Notes under the pieces: generated by a model
The model's input: only the letters and a program-made list of their open reading frames with translations
Database searches by the model: none
Told to the model about the DNA's origin: nothing
Part shown: positions 9,308 to 17,548 of the stretch, in pieces
How the letters are laid out: each line of letters starts with the position of its first letter
Numbering within the stretch: position 1 is the first letter of the stretch
Program-made: the position numbers and the translations under genes
Assembly (NCBI GenBank): GCA_029225165.1
Contig: JAQXVY010000034.1
Location: 60,858 to 124,857 of the forward strand
Reading direction: 5' to 3'
DNA: 64,000 nt
DNA from: Oscillospiraceae bacterium
GTDB lineage: Bacteria > Bacillota > Clostridia > Oscillospirales > Acutalibacteraceae

Positions 9308-9763
9308 TTATTTATTACGGCCACCCCTGCGGGAATAACCGCGACTTTCGTTCCCACGCTTCAAATCGGACATTTTGTCCTCAGAAGTCTTTTTAAACCT
9401 GCTCATCATATCCTCAAAGGAGCTACTGTCGTTTTTGCTGTCCTCCCACTGAAAATCTCCGGGAGATGTTACCTTTGGTGCAGGTACATAAGGTTTGCGA
9501 GGTCTTTTTTGCTTTGGCTTTGGTGCAGGTTTTTCAAGATTTGCTTTAATTGAAAGAGAAATCTTTCCGTCATCTATGGAGATAATCTTTACTGTTACTT
9601 CATCCCCAACCTTGATTGCATCGTTAATGTCTTTTACATATTCGTGAGAAATTTCCGAAATATGTACCATTCCTGATTTATTGTCCGGCAAAGCAACAAA
9701 AGCACCAAACTTCATTACTCCTGTTACTTTACCCTTTAATACACTACCTACTTCCAGAGCCAT
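9308..9763 (-). CDS. yabR: S1 RNA-binding domain protein (YabR-like)
   Basis: This 151-residue protein has a single S1 domain at residues 2-74 (GSVLKGKVTGVMKFGAFVAL, then GMVHISEIS and ISLSIKA). A basic, proline-rich and then Gly/Arg/Ser-rich tail without predicted fold follows. B. subtilis places yabR immediately after divIC, as here. It probably binds RNA or the ribosome. The precise role is unknown. Confidence 0.85.
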   Translation of the reverse strand: MALEVGSVLKGKVTGVMKFGAFVALPDNKSGMVHISEISHEYVKDINDAIKVGDEVTVKIISIDDGKISLSIKANLEKPAPKPKQKRPRKPYVPAPKVTSPGDFQWEDSKNDSSSFEDMMSRFKKTSEDKMSDLKRGNESRGYSRRGGRNK

Positions 9764-9788
9764 ATTCTACCCCTTGTTCCCATTTCCA

Positions 9789-10160
9789 TCAGTCGCCTGA
9801 TATGTTTACAAATACTCTTTCTCCGGCGTGAAGATAACCATCTTCCTTTGCCTTTTTTTCAATATATTCCTCATTGTCCTTGTCGGACAGGTTATATATA
9901 TCTGTTAATTTATCATTTTTTATTTCTTGTACAGAAATTTTGTTGTTAAGTGCGTCAAGCTCACTCTGCTTTTTATCAATTTGATAAAACTGAGATATTA
10001 GCACATATGCCGCATACAATGCAAAAATCACAACAGCAGTTATTAAAAGAAAACGATATTTTTTCTTTTCCTTTTTCTTGACAGGTGTAACTTCTTTAAC
10101 AACATTTTCGCTGTCAGAAACCACCATATTTTCAGCACTAATATTGTTCTTTTTTCTCAT
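9789..10160 (-). CDS. divIC: Septum formation initiator DivIC/FtsB-like protein
   Basis: This is a short bitopic membrane protein of about 123 residues. The cytoplasmic N-terminus is charged and rich in lysine and valine. A single membrane segment (about YRFLLITAVVIFALYAAYVL) is followed by a coiled coil (QIDKKQSELDALNNKISVQ) and an extracytoplasmic domain ending LHAGERVFVNISG. DivIC links FtsL and DivIB to the septal peptidoglycan machinery. The ATG at 10160 is chosen over an upstream TTG that lacks a ribosome binding site. The gene overlaps the end of yabQ by 23 bp, consistent with coupled translation. Confidence 0.85.
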   Translation of the reverse strand: MRKKNNISAENMVVSDSENVVKEVTPVKKKEKKKYRFLLITAVVIFALYAAYVLISQFYQIDKKQSELDALNNKISVQEIKNDKLTDIYNLSDKDNEEYIEKKAKEDGYLHAGERVFVNISGD

Positions 10161-10617
10161 TCTTACAACCTTTTTTAAAAAATACAAATCTGTTTATAAT
10201 TCTCTTTATTATTACACCTAAATTATACACTAAAAACGCAAATGATTTCAATAGTTTTGTTAGAACTTTTTTGAAAAATGCATAAATTTTTTGAATAATT
10301 ACACTAAATATTGAAAATAGCTTTACAAAAAGTACAATGGATAGTTTACCTACGGTAAATCTCAGGGTTAATACACTTATCGTTATACCAATCAGCATAT
10401 AAATTCTTATTTTGCCGAAATTGTAAGCAAGTGAAAATATGAACACTATGACAGAACATAGAACCATAAACAATATGTCAAGGAAGATGATTGCATATTT
10501 ATGGTTTTTGAAAACATACCTTAAAAAGCGGTTGATGTCGTAAAGCTCGTATATAAAAGCTCCCCACAACAGAGATATTAAAAATACTGTGGGGTGAAAG
10601 GTTTGATACAGCTCCAT
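10138..10617 (-). CDS. yabQ: Spore cortex biosynthesis protein YabQ
   Basis: This 159-residue membrane protein has about four hydrophobic segments and a basic C-terminus. The N-terminal FLISLLWGAFIYELYDINRFLR segment is typical of YabQ, which is made in the mother cell and is needed for spore cortex formation in B. subtilis. It starts on the last base of the yabP stop and overlaps divIC, in the same order as in Bacillus. Confidence 0.85.
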   Translation of the reverse strand: MELYQTFHPTVFLISLLWGAFIYELYDINRFLRYVFKNHKYAIIFLDILFMVLCSVIVFIFSLAYNFGKIRIYMLIGITISVLTLRFTVGKLSIVLFVKLFSIFSVIIQKIYAFFKKVLTKLLKSFAFLVYNLGVIIKRIINRFVFFKKGCKNEKKEQY

Positions 10618-10871
10618 TATCTTAACAGCCTTTTGATAAAGCCTTTATCGGTTGTTTCCTTTATGTATTGCAGGGAATTTACCTTTCCGTCAACATTCAC
10701 CTCTCCGCTTTCAAGGTTCAGTTTATTAATGTGAAGTGACTCTCCTTTGATTACAAGGGATGAGCTTTCAAGGGTCAGCACCACGCTTTCCTCTGTAAAA
10801 GCATTCACATCCTTTACCCCTGTTACGGAAAGCTCTTTTCTATCCTTCAATATAATTTGATTTTCAGGCAT
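10617..10871 (-). CDS. yabP: Sporulation protein YabP
   Basis: This 84-residue beta-rich protein belongs to the YabP/YqfC family, recognised by RKELSVTGVKDVNAFTEE-like and LNLESGEVNVDGKV segments. YabP is a mother-cell sporulation protein. The start ATG at 10871 is preceded by GGGGGATTGTT. The GGGGG part of that ribosome binding site lies in the 3' arm of a strong inverted repeat (10878-10917), so translation may be controlled by RNA folding. Confidence 0.88.
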   Translation of the reverse strand: MPENQIILKDRKELSVTGVKDVNAFTEESVVLTLESSSLVIKGESLHINKLNLESGEVNVDGKVNSLQYIKETTDKGFIKRLLR

Positions 10872-10877
10872 AACAAT

Positions 10878-10917
10878 CCCCCATATAATTTATCTTTTAC
10901 AGTAAATTATATGGGGG
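10878..10917 (-). promoter_or_regulatory. Inverted repeat enclosing the yabP ribosome binding site
   Basis: Fifteen-base arms (CCCCCATATAATTTA and its complement) surround a 10-nt loop. On the minus strand the 3' arm supplies the GGGGGA Shine-Dalgarno of yabP. It lacks the T-run expected of a terminator on that strand, so masking of the ribosome binding site is the better reading. Confidence 0.6.
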
Positions 10918-10927
10918 AAAATGTTAA

Positions 10928-11170
10928 TTATGATATTGGTTTGTACAGAGTTGTTGCTTCCTCTTTACGGATTGTTTCCTTTACGGAAACAACCTCTACC
11001 GATACTGTCCTTTCCCCAAGGGTGATGTCTATTCTGTCCCCTTCTTTGACTTTAGTTGAGGCTCTGGCTACATTGCCGTTAACGGAAACCTTGCCGGCAT
11101 CACAAGCCTCGTTGGCAACAGTTCGGCGTTTGATAATTCTGCTTACCTTTAAATACTTGTCTAATCTCAT
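10928..11170 (-). CDS. rqcP: S4-domain protein RqcP (YabO/Hsp15 family)
   Basis: This 80-residue protein is almost wholly an S4 RNA-binding domain (MRLDKYLKVSRIIKRRT, then NEACDAGKVSVNG). In Firmicutes this family member acts with RqcH to extend stalled nascent chains with alanine tails on 50S subunits. The ATG at 11170 with GGAG upstream is chosen. The longer frame would translate the terminator hairpin just before it. It lies in the usual place between hup/mazG and yabP. Confidence 0.9.
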   Translation of the reverse strand: MRLDKYLKVSRIIKRRTVANEACDAGKVSVNGNVARASTKVKEGDRIDITLGERTVSVEVVSVKETIRKEEATTLYKPIS

Positions 11171-11182
11171 AAAAACTCCAAA

Positions 11183-11212
11183 AAAGTAAAAGGCTGACAA
11201 AAAGTCAGCCAA
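11183..11212 (-). terminator. Terminator after hup
   Basis: On the minus strand a GGCTGAC/GTCAGCC stem with a T-rich loop is followed by TTTTACTTTTTT. It would partly separate hup from rqcP-yabPQ. Confidence 0.8.
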
Positions 11213-11281
11213 AATTACTAATAAACAATGATTAAATCTTTAATGCATATTGCTACACAGATTTATTTTGTTTTCCTAATA

Positions 11282-11557
11282 TTACTGGTTAACAATATTC
11301 TTAAATTCTTTACCTGCCTTGAATGCAGGAACCTTAGAAGCAGGAATTTCAATCTTGTTACCTGTTCTTGGGTCGCAACCCATTCTTGCATTTCTCTGAC
11401 GCTGTTCAAATGTACCAAAGCCTACAATCTGAATCTTGTCGCCTGCAGCAACAGTTTCTACGATTGTGTCGATTGTAGCTGCAAGTGCTGCCTCAGCATC
11501 TTTCTTTGTAAGACCGCTCTTTTCTGCAATAGCAGCAATTAATTCTGTCTTTTTCAT
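11282..11557 (-). CDS. hup: DNA-binding protein HU
   Basis: This 91-residue histone-like protein has the normal length. It bends and compacts DNA as a dimer. The DNA-binding arm GFGTFEQRQRNARMGCDPRTGNKIEIPASKVPAFKAGKEFK region contains the invariant proline turn. GGAGGAAAATA precedes the start. It is inserted between mazG and rqcP, an arrangement common in Clostridia. Confidence 0.96.
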   Translation of the reverse strand: MKKTELIAAIAEKSGLTKKDAEAALAATIDTIVETVAAGDKIQIVGFGTFEQRQRNARMGCDPRTGNKIEIPASKVPAFKAGKEFKNIVNQ

Positions 11558-11585
11558 TTTTATTTTCCTCCGTAAAAATAGTACA

Positions 11586-12371
11586 TTATTTTACTTCATC
11601 CCACAGGGAATCAAGTAAGGATAGCGGTGCTGATTCCATAGCAATACCACGCTCTTTCGCCAAGTTCTCAACCATTCTGAAACGATTTGTAAATTTGTCG
11701 CAGGCGTGATAAAGTGCTTCTTCTGAATCCACCTTTAAAAATCTTGAAACATTTACAACAGAAAACAGTAAATCTCCAAGTTCTTCTTCCATACCTTTTT
11801 TGTCGCCGTCTTCAATAGCCTTCTTAAGTTCCTGAGTTTCTTCTTCCACCTTTTGAAGCGCTCCGCTAACATCAGGCCAGTCAAAACCAACCTTGGCTGC
11901 TTTTTTCTGAAGTTTTTCACTTCTCATAAGAGATGGCAGGGATTTTGATACACTATCCATAGCGTCTGACTGAGTTTTTTGTGACTTAGTCTGCATTTTT
12001 ATTTTATCCCAATTTGATAAAACTTCATCAGTTGTGTCAGCCTTGACATCAGCAAAGATATGGGGATGTCTGACAATCAGCTTTTTACATATGCCGTCGC
12101 AAACATCATTTATATCAAAGCTACCTACTTCGCTTTCCATTTCTGAATGGAAAACAACCTGCAAAAGAACATCTCCAAGCTCTTCCTTGAGGAGTTCTTT
12201 GTCTTCAGTGTCGATAGCCTCAATTACCTCATAAGTTTCTTCAATAAAATTTTGCCTTATTGATTTATGGGTTTGCTCTCTGTCCCAAGGGCAACCTCCG
12301 GGGGCTCTCAGCATCTTCATAATTTGTAATAAATCCTCAAAACCGTACTTTGGCTTTTGCTGAAAATCCAA
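11586..12371 (-). CDS. mazG: Nucleoside triphosphate pyrophosphohydrolase MazG
   Basis: This 261-residue protein has two MazG domains, each with an EExxE...ED-type metal site (EETYEVIEAID and KEELGDVLLQVVFH; then EEETQELKKAIE and MEEELGDLLFSVVN). It hydrolyses non-canonical or excess NTPs to NMP and pyrophosphate. The GGCPWDREQTH motif near residue 26 is diagnostic. A TTG start at 12371 with GGGGGA upstream is the best choice. It follows spoVB as in the Bacillus yabM-yabN pair. Bacillus YabN has an extra N-terminal methylase domain that is absent here. Confidence 0.93.
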   Translation of the reverse strand: MDFQQKPKYGFEDLLQIMKMLRAPGGCPWDREQTHKSIRQNFIEETYEVIEAIDTEDKELLKEELGDVLLQVVFHSEMESEVGSFDINDVCDGICKKLIVRHPHIFADVKADTTDEVLSNWDKIKMQTKSQKTQSDAMDSVSKSLPSLMRSEKLQKKAAKVGFDWPDVSGALQKVEEETQELKKAIEDGDKKGMEEELGDLLFSVVNVSRFLKVDSEEALYHACDKFTNRFRMVENLAKERGIAMESAPLSLLDSLWDEVK

Positions 12372-12419
12372 TGCTCTTCCCCCTTTGATTTGTTTATTGC
12401 GTAAATCAACAAATATATT

Positions 12420-14192
12420 TTACTTCATAAGTTTGAATTTTGCAAGTATTTTTGCGATTTTTTCGTTTTTTGTGAGGATTTCAAGGTCATTTTTATCAAA
12501 AGTCTTGAGAATTAATATGAAAACAGCATAAATAATTCCTGCAAAGCAAATTGAAATGAATGTTGCAAGGTAGATATTTATCATATCTCTTAAGAAATAG
12601 TAAGTAAAATATGCTGTAACTCCGCAGATTATTCCGCTTATAAGAGGCTTTATCAATGCGTTTTTAAAGTTTGGTCTTATTCCTGTTGTCTTGACAAGAA
12701 TGTACATTGCAATTACGCACACAATCAAAAATCCTACAAGTGTACCTGTGGCGGCTCCTCTGATGTTTACATTCACATTTGTGACAAGTGCAAAGTTCAT
12801 AACAATTTTGACTACCACTGCTATTGTGTAAAGCATAACCGGTGTACTTACCTTGCCAACACCCTGGAGCATTGAGCATATTGGTGTAATTCCTGCCATA
12901 AACAATACTGCAAAGCCCATTATCTTCAGGCATTCTGCACCTACAATGGCAACATCTCCGCCGTAGGTGATTTGCATAATCGGTTCTGCCAAGACAGAAA
13001 GTCCTATTCCGCAAGGGAAGGTTACAAGACAAGTGAGCTTTAGTACTCGGTTAATGGCCGTTTTAAGCATTTTTTTGTCGCCCTTTGCATAGGCACTTGT
13101 GACCATAGGCATAGCTGTTGTGCCGAATGCCTGTGTAATAACTGTGACAAGCTGCATTACTGTTAACGCTGCGCCGTAGCATCCCCACAGCTTTGTTTGG
13201 ATTGTTCCGTCTAAAACTGCATCTGCATACATTGGATACTGGGACGCAAGGGCTGAACCGTTGCTTACTGACATATCTGCAATAACACGCTGGATTATCA
13301 TACCGTCAATGCTGCCGCTGACATTCATAACAAGGGCACCAAGACCGATTGGAATTGCTGTTCTTATGAGAACACGGAAGGTTTCGTTCTTTGACCTTGC
13401 GTCAACAGAGGAATTAAGCTGTTCCTGTGTTATTCCTCCGCCTATTCTCCTGTACTTTAGGAAAAGATACAGAAAACTGAGAAGAGTACCTACTGTAATG
13501 CCAAGTACAGCACCTGAAACGGAGTATCCCACAAGGGTGTAGATAGCCTCTTTTTGACTTGAAAAGGTAAGTCCGAAAATTGTTCCGTCAGCCTCATAGC
13601 TGTCAAGACCAAACTTCATAATGAGATATGCAAAGGTTAGTCCGAAGGCAAGCTTTGAGGCACCCTCGATAATTTCCGATACAGAGGTTGGAGTCATATT
13701 CCTCATACCCTCAAAATATCCTCTGTAAATAGAAACAAGACAGCCGAAAAATATTGTGGGTGAAAGGCATATCATTGATGGCAGTGCATATGGGGAATCT
13801 ATAATTTTGATATAGAAAAAGCTGCCGCCGAACATAAGAAGTGAGCAGACAATTCCCATTATTACGAAGAAAGGAATAGACACCTTGTGTATTCTCTTTA
13901 TGTCCTTGTACCTTTTTTGTGCATTGCTTTCGGAAATCATCCTTGATACTGCTATCGGCAGACCTGCTGTTGCAATAGTGAAAAGCGGTACATAGATTTC
14001 GTAGGCATTGTTAAAAAGACCTGTACCAAAGGAGGCAAGTTCGGGACCGAAAAGTCCGTAAACTCTGGTTAAGGCCACCTTGTAAATCATACCGCAAAGC
14101 TTAACGATGATAAGTGCAAGGGACATTATCATTGCGCCCTTGACAAAGGTTTGACCTTGGATGCTTTGGTTTTTGTTTTTGTTTTTCGCCAA
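12420..14192 (-). CDS. spoVB: Spore cortex polysaccharide flippase SpoVB (MOP superfamily)
   Basis: This protein of about 590 residues has some 14 membrane segments of the MATE-like polysaccharide exporter fold. The RVYGLFGPELASFGTGLFNNAYEIY region near the N-terminus and GAATGTLVGF near the C-terminus are typical. SpoVB-type proteins flip lipid-linked peptidoglycan precursors and are needed for cortex synthesis. A TTG start at 14192 is preferred because AAGG lies eight bases upstream. A GTG at 14201 would sit on that site. Upstream is a terminator. Downstream comes mazG, as in Bacillus. Confidence 0.88.
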   Translation of the reverse strand: MAKNKNKNQSIQGQTFVKGAMIMSLALIIVKLCGMIYKVALTRVYGLFGPELASFGTGLFNNAYEIYVPLFTIATAGLPIAVSRMISESNAQKRYKDIKRIHKVSIPFFVIMGIVCSLLMFGGSFFYIKIIDSPYALPSMICLSPTIFFGCLVSIYRGYFEGMRNMTPTSVSEIIEGASKLAFGLTFAYLIMKFGLDSYEADGTIFGLTFSSQKEAIYTLVGYSVSGAVLGITVGTLLSFLYLFLKYRRIGGGITQEQLNSSVDARSKNETFRVLIRTAIPIGLGALVMNVSGSIDGMIIQRVIADMSVSNGSALASQYPMYADAVLDGTIQTKLWGCYGAALTVMQLVTVITQAFGTTAMPMVTSAYAKGDKKMLKTAINRVLKLTCLVTFPCGIGLSVLAEPIMQITYGGDVAIVGAECLKIMGFAVLFMAGITPICSMLQGVGKVSTPVMLYTIAVVVKIVMNFALVTNVNVNIRGAATGTLVGFLIVCVIAMYILVKTTGIRPNFKNALIKPLISGIICGVTAYFTYYFLRDMINIYLATFISICFAGIIYAVFILILKTFDKNDLEILTKNEKIAKILAKFKLMK

Positions 14193-14210
14193 ATCAATCA
14201 CCTTACAGTT

Positions 14211-14235
14211 AAAAAAGGCGGTTTCCCGCCTTTTT
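14211..14235 (-). terminator. Rho-independent terminator
   Basis: A 10-bp stem (AAAAAGGCGG / CCGCCTTTTT) with a 4-base loop lies between the zinc-ribbon gene and spoVB. Confidence 0.85.
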
Positions 14236-14253
14236 ATATGAAAATTTTAATAA

Positions 14254-14733
14254 TTATTCCTGCATACCTGCATCCTCGTCGGAATCGCTCTTAACAACAA
14301 CTTCCTTGAAAGGATCTTCTACAACAACCTCTTCTTCGTCATCAATAGTATCGTCCTCAGGTACAAAAGGGTCCTGCTCAATTTTGGCTCCGCACTTGTT
14401 GCAGAAAAGGCTGTCTTTGTCAAGCTCTGCCTTACAGGAAGGGCATATAACCTTATGTCTTGCTGCTGTGATATACTCATTGGTTGTTTGAAGCTGTGCC
14501 TTTAGCTCGTCAATCTCTTTAATGAGCAACTCAATAGACCTGCTGTCCTCTACGCCGATTTTACTGCAAGCATATACTTCCTCGCCAAGAGTTTGATATT
14601 TTTTACGAATCTCGTTTGAAAGTCCCGAAGCAGTAAATTTCAACTTTGAATAATCAACTATATTACTTGTCTTTTTTGAAACGGTGCTTGCCGCTGACTT
14701 AACATTTACCATAACATCATCTAATATTCCCAT
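14254..14733 (-). CDS. Zinc-ribbon protein of unknown function
   Basis: This 159-residue protein begins with a helical region (about 1-100) with coiled-coil character. A double-CxxC zinc ribbon follows (CPSCKAELDKDSLFCNKCG, about 97-115), then a very acidic tail with repeated Asp/Glu/Val. Similar small proteins are widespread in Clostridia next to core genes, but no function is established. It stands alone between two terminators, 24 bp before hemZ in the reading direction. Confidence 0.75.
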   Translation of the reverse strand: MGILDDVMVNVKSAASTVSKKTSNIVDYSKLKFTASGLSNEIRKKYQTLGEEVYACSKIGVEDSRSIELLIKEIDELKAQLQTTNEYITAARHKVICPSCKAELDKDSLFCNKCGAKIEQDPFVPEDDTIDDEEEVVVEDPFKEVVVKSDSDEDAGMQE

Positions 14734-14756
14734 TCTGAAAAACCCCTTTCAAAATT

Positions 14757-16244
14757 TTATATATTATAGCATTTATTATTAAAACTTTCAACCTTATTTC
14801 GTAAGTTCTGAAAAAAATTATCGGCATTTTCCTTGCGGTTTAGTATCTCATCAAACTTGTCAATATATTCATATGGAAATTTGTAGTTAAAAATGCGTTG
14901 CAAATCATTCTTTTTGTGATTTTTCAGCTTTGTTACTGCACCTGCACCACAGGCGAGAATTGAATGTGTTTCGTCCATAATGAAAACATTGTAAAGTCCC
15001 TCGTGACCGGGCTTTGACCAACCTACATTTTCGTAATTCCCTACCATTCTGCTTTGGCGGTAGAGGTAATATGGTATGTAGCCCATTTCTGTCAGCCTTT
15101 TTTCGGCATAGCTGAGCATTTTGCCTGTTCTCTCTGCATCTTTCCTGCCTGTTGTAAGACCGTTTTCGGTGTAGTCGGCACTTCTTTTGATTGACAGTGT
15201 GTGTACTGTGATATTGTTCACATCAAGGTCAATTATTTTGTCAAGACTGTTTGCAAAGCTTTCAAAGGTGTCGTCGGGAAGTCCTGCAATCAGGTCGGAA
15301 TTTACTGTGTCAAAATTAAAGGCACTTGCTGTTTTAAAGGCTTTTAAGGTGTCTTCCGTTGTATGCCTTCGACCAATTGAACTAAGGACATTATCGTTAA
15401 GGGTTTGAGGGTTTATGCTAATTCTTGTCACTCCGCCTGACTTTAGCTCCTTAAGTTTTTCAGGTGTTATTGTGTCCGGTCTGCCGGCTTCAACGGTAAA
15501 TTCCCTACACTCAGCCATATTAAAGGAACTGTTTATTGTATTTATTAGTTTCCTTAGCTGACTTGGATTTAGTGTTGTAGGTGTGCCGCCGCCGATATAG
15601 ACGGTTTCCAGCTTCAGTGAATGTTTCTTTGCGATTTCTCCTGTTAAAGAAATTTCTTTACACAGCAAATCAACATATGGCTCCATAAGGTGCTTTGTCC
15701 GTTCCACAGATTGTGAAACAAAACTGCAATAACTGCACCTTGACGGACAAAACGGTATTGAAACATAGAGAGAAAATGAATTTTCTTTTGAAGAATTAAG
15801 AATTTTCCTCTCGTATTTTTCTGTTTTGGTGGCAAGGGAAATTTTTTCGTCCGTTACATAGTAGTAATTTTTGAAGTAATCTCGGGCAAAATCCTCACCC
15901 TTTTCAAGCATTACACTACGGAGATATTTTATAGGACGAACTCCTGTAATCATACCCCAAGGCATTGTTATACCTGTGTAATCCGTTAAAATCTTGAAAA
16001 GAAGTGAGCAAATTATCTGTTCATCGACTTTATCATCACCTGTTTTTTCAGCTGTGAGGGTACTTTTATACTGTGAAAATACCGCTGTGACACTTATTTT
16101 ATCGTCAACTGCTGTAAGGATATATTCTCCCTCATTGACCGCTTTTGTGTCCTTGATTACTTCAAGCTTTTCGTATGGAAAAAACAACCTTGCTATATTT
16201 TCTATTTCGTAATGAAACGGATGGTTATCAATAAATATCTTCAT
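14757..16244 (-). CDS. hemZ: Radical SAM coproporphyrinogen dehydrogenase-like protein HemZ
   Basis: This 495-residue protein has an N-terminal extension (about 1-155) typical of HemZ and then a HemN-like radical SAM barrel. The 4Fe-4S ligands are C166, C170 and C173 in FCPSRCSYCSF, and the SAM-binding GGGTPT follows near 212. Family members either oxidise coproporphyrinogen III or act on haem or other tetrapyrroles. No other haem genes are present, so the substrate is uncertain. The gene overlaps the MBL-fold gene by 17 bp. Confidence 0.85.
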   Translation of the reverse strand: MKIFIDNHPFHYEIENIARLFFPYEKLEVIKDTKAVNEGEYILTAVDDKISVTAVFSQYKSTLTAEKTGDDKVDEQIICSLLFKILTDYTGITMPWGMITGVRPIKYLRSVMLEKGEDFARDYFKNYYYVTDEKISLATKTEKYERKILNSSKENSFSLYVSIPFCPSRCSYCSFVSQSVERTKHLMEPYVDLLCKEISLTGEIAKKHSLKLETVYIGGGTPTTLNPSQLRKLINTINSSFNMAECREFTVEAGRPDTITPEKLKELKSGGVTRISINPQTLNDNVLSSIGRRHTTEDTLKAFKTASAFNFDTVNSDLIAGLPDDTFESFANSLDKIIDLDVNNITVHTLSIKRSADYTENGLTTGRKDAERTGKMLSYAEKRLTEMGYIPYYLYRQSRMVGNYENVGWSKPGHEGLYNVFIMDETHSILACGAGAVTKLKNHKKNDLQRIFNYKFPYEYIDKFDEILNRKENADNFFQNLRNKVESFNNKCYNI

Positions 16245-16872
16245 AGCTTGTGTTCATATAAGGGTTATATTTTTTCTCGTGGGAAAGGGTTGTGCTTTCC
16301 ATATGACCGGGGTAAATGTTGTATTCACCCTCAAGAGATGCTATCTTAAGAAGGCTTTTTATCATTGAGGCAGGAGAAGAATCGGGAAAATCTGTTCTTC
16401 CGCAGGACTCACAAAACAGGGTATCCCCTGACATTATGTTTTGGTCAAAGATAAAGCAACCGCTTCCCATTGTGTGACCTGAGGTTTCCATATATTTAAT
16501 TTTTGTGTTGCCAAGATTAACAACCTCACCGTCCTTTAGGGAGTCGGCTGAAAAATGAGTAAACTTCCTGCTTGCAAACTTGTTTGAAAGGTTCAAATCG
16601 TCATTTTCAAGGGACGGCAAATCCTTTTCGCCGATATATACCTTGGCATTTGGAAACTGTTTTAGGTAGTGAGAAACACCTGTTATGTGGTCGAAATGAC
16701 CGTGAGTCAGCAGTATCATTTCAAGATTTCCGCCGTTAGACTTGATGTAACCAACTGCCTCCTTGGAGTATTCACCGGGGTCAACAATCGCCATTGCAGA
16801 TGTTTCAATATCCCTTATCACATATGAATTTGTAGGCATTATTCCAACCTGAAATGTTTTGATTTCTGTCAT
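16228..16872 (-). CDS. MBL-fold metallo-hydrolase (glyoxalase II-like)
   Basis: This 214-residue protein has the metal site motif THGHFDH at residues 56-62. The later histidine and aspartate ligands are in SGHTMGS and MSGDTLF, and the last histidine is in YPGHMEST. It resembles the YqgX/hydroxyacylglutathione-hydrolase-like group. It overlaps dtd by 4 bp and hemZ by 17 bp. The dtd-MBL-hemZ order after relA recurs in Clostridia. The substrate is unknown. Confidence 0.85.
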   Translation of the reverse strand: MTEIKTFQVGIMPTNSYVIRDIETSAMAIVDPGEYSKEAVGYIKSNGGNLEMILLTHGHFDHITGVSHYLKQFPNAKVYIGEKDLPSLENDDLNLSNKFASRKFTHFSADSLKDGEVVNLGNTKIKYMETSGHTMGSGCFIFDQNIMSGDTLFCESCGRTDFPDSSPASMIKSLLKIASLEGEYNIYPGHMESTTLSHEKKYNPYMNTSYEDIY

Positions 16873-17324
16873 TTCATAATCTCCTCTGTGTCAAGAATTA
16901 TTGTAACAGGTCCGTCATTAAGCAGACTTACCTTCATATCTGCACCGAACTCACCCTTTTCTACCGAAGTGACACCTTGTTCCTTAAGTTTACTGCAAAA
17001 GTATTCGTAAAGTTCATTTGCCTTCTGTGGTTTTTCTGCATTTATAAAGGATGGTCGCCTGCCGTGACTGCAGTCGGCATAAAGGGTGAAGTTAGAAATA
17101 ACAAGAGCCTCTCCCCCTATGTCAAGGAGAGAAAGATTCATCTTGTCGTTTTCGTCGGAAAACACCCTGAGGTTTGCAACCTTTGAGGCTAAAAAATCTG
17201 CCTCTTTCTCTGTGTCGCCCTGTTTTACACCCAGTAAAACAAGAAAACCCTTTTCACACTTTCCTTTAATTTCTTTGTTTATTTCTACATTGGCAAAGGA
17301 AACCCTTTGTAAAACTACTCGCAT
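16869..17324 (-). CDS. dtd: D-aminoacyl-tRNA deacylase
   Basis: This 151-residue protein has the family's normal length. Dtd removes D-amino acids (and glycine from tRNA-Ala) misattached to tRNA. The signature SNFTLYAD (about 77-84) and the Gly-Pro motif in NDGPVTI near 137 are both visible. It is separated from relA by a family B repeat and overlaps the MBL gene by 4 bp. relA-dtd adjacency is conserved in Firmicutes. Confidence 0.95.
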   Translation of the reverse strand: MRVVLQRVSFANVEINKEIKGKCEKGFLVLLGVKQGDTEKEADFLASKVANLRVFSDENDKMNLSLLDIGGEALVISNFTLYADCSHGRRPSFINAEKPQKANELYEYFCSKLKEQGVTSVEKGEFGADMKVSLLNDGPVTIILDTEEIMK

Positions 17325-17349
17325 AATTCACCTCTGTTATCAATTATTA

Positions 17350-17498
17350 TGTCATTCCCGGCTTGTCGAGGAATCCCTTGCCTCTACCACTAATTTTGTT
17401 AGAGAAATCATACTTTTCTATAACCTGACAGTGTCGGTAAATGCACTACTGCTTTCCTTTCAGATTCTTCGGTCGCTTTGCTCCCTCAGAATGACAGG
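17350..17498. repeat. Family B dispersed repeat, copy 1
   Basis: About 149 bp begin GTCATTCC and end GAATGACAG, with further imperfect inverted pairing inside the ends (GGAATC / GATTCTTC). The interior shares long stretches with 59270-59418, including AAATCATACTTT, CTATAACCT, GCACTACTGCT and CCTTTCAGATTC. A short partial end (GGAATGACAG) follows near 17518. It fills the dtd-relA gap and has no ORF. Confidence 0.8.
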
Positions 17499-17548
17499 AG
17501 GTATGTATTATCCCCTTGGAATGACAGCGTACGGCGTAAATTATTCAT

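Noticed and set aside
11172..11212. Longer N-terminus for the S4-domain protein RqcP
   Set aside because: The extra residues would be translated from the hup terminator hairpin, and the ATG at 11170 has a GGAG site.
12034..12234. Plus-strand ORF inside mazG
   Set aside because: Antisense shadow of a well-supported gene.
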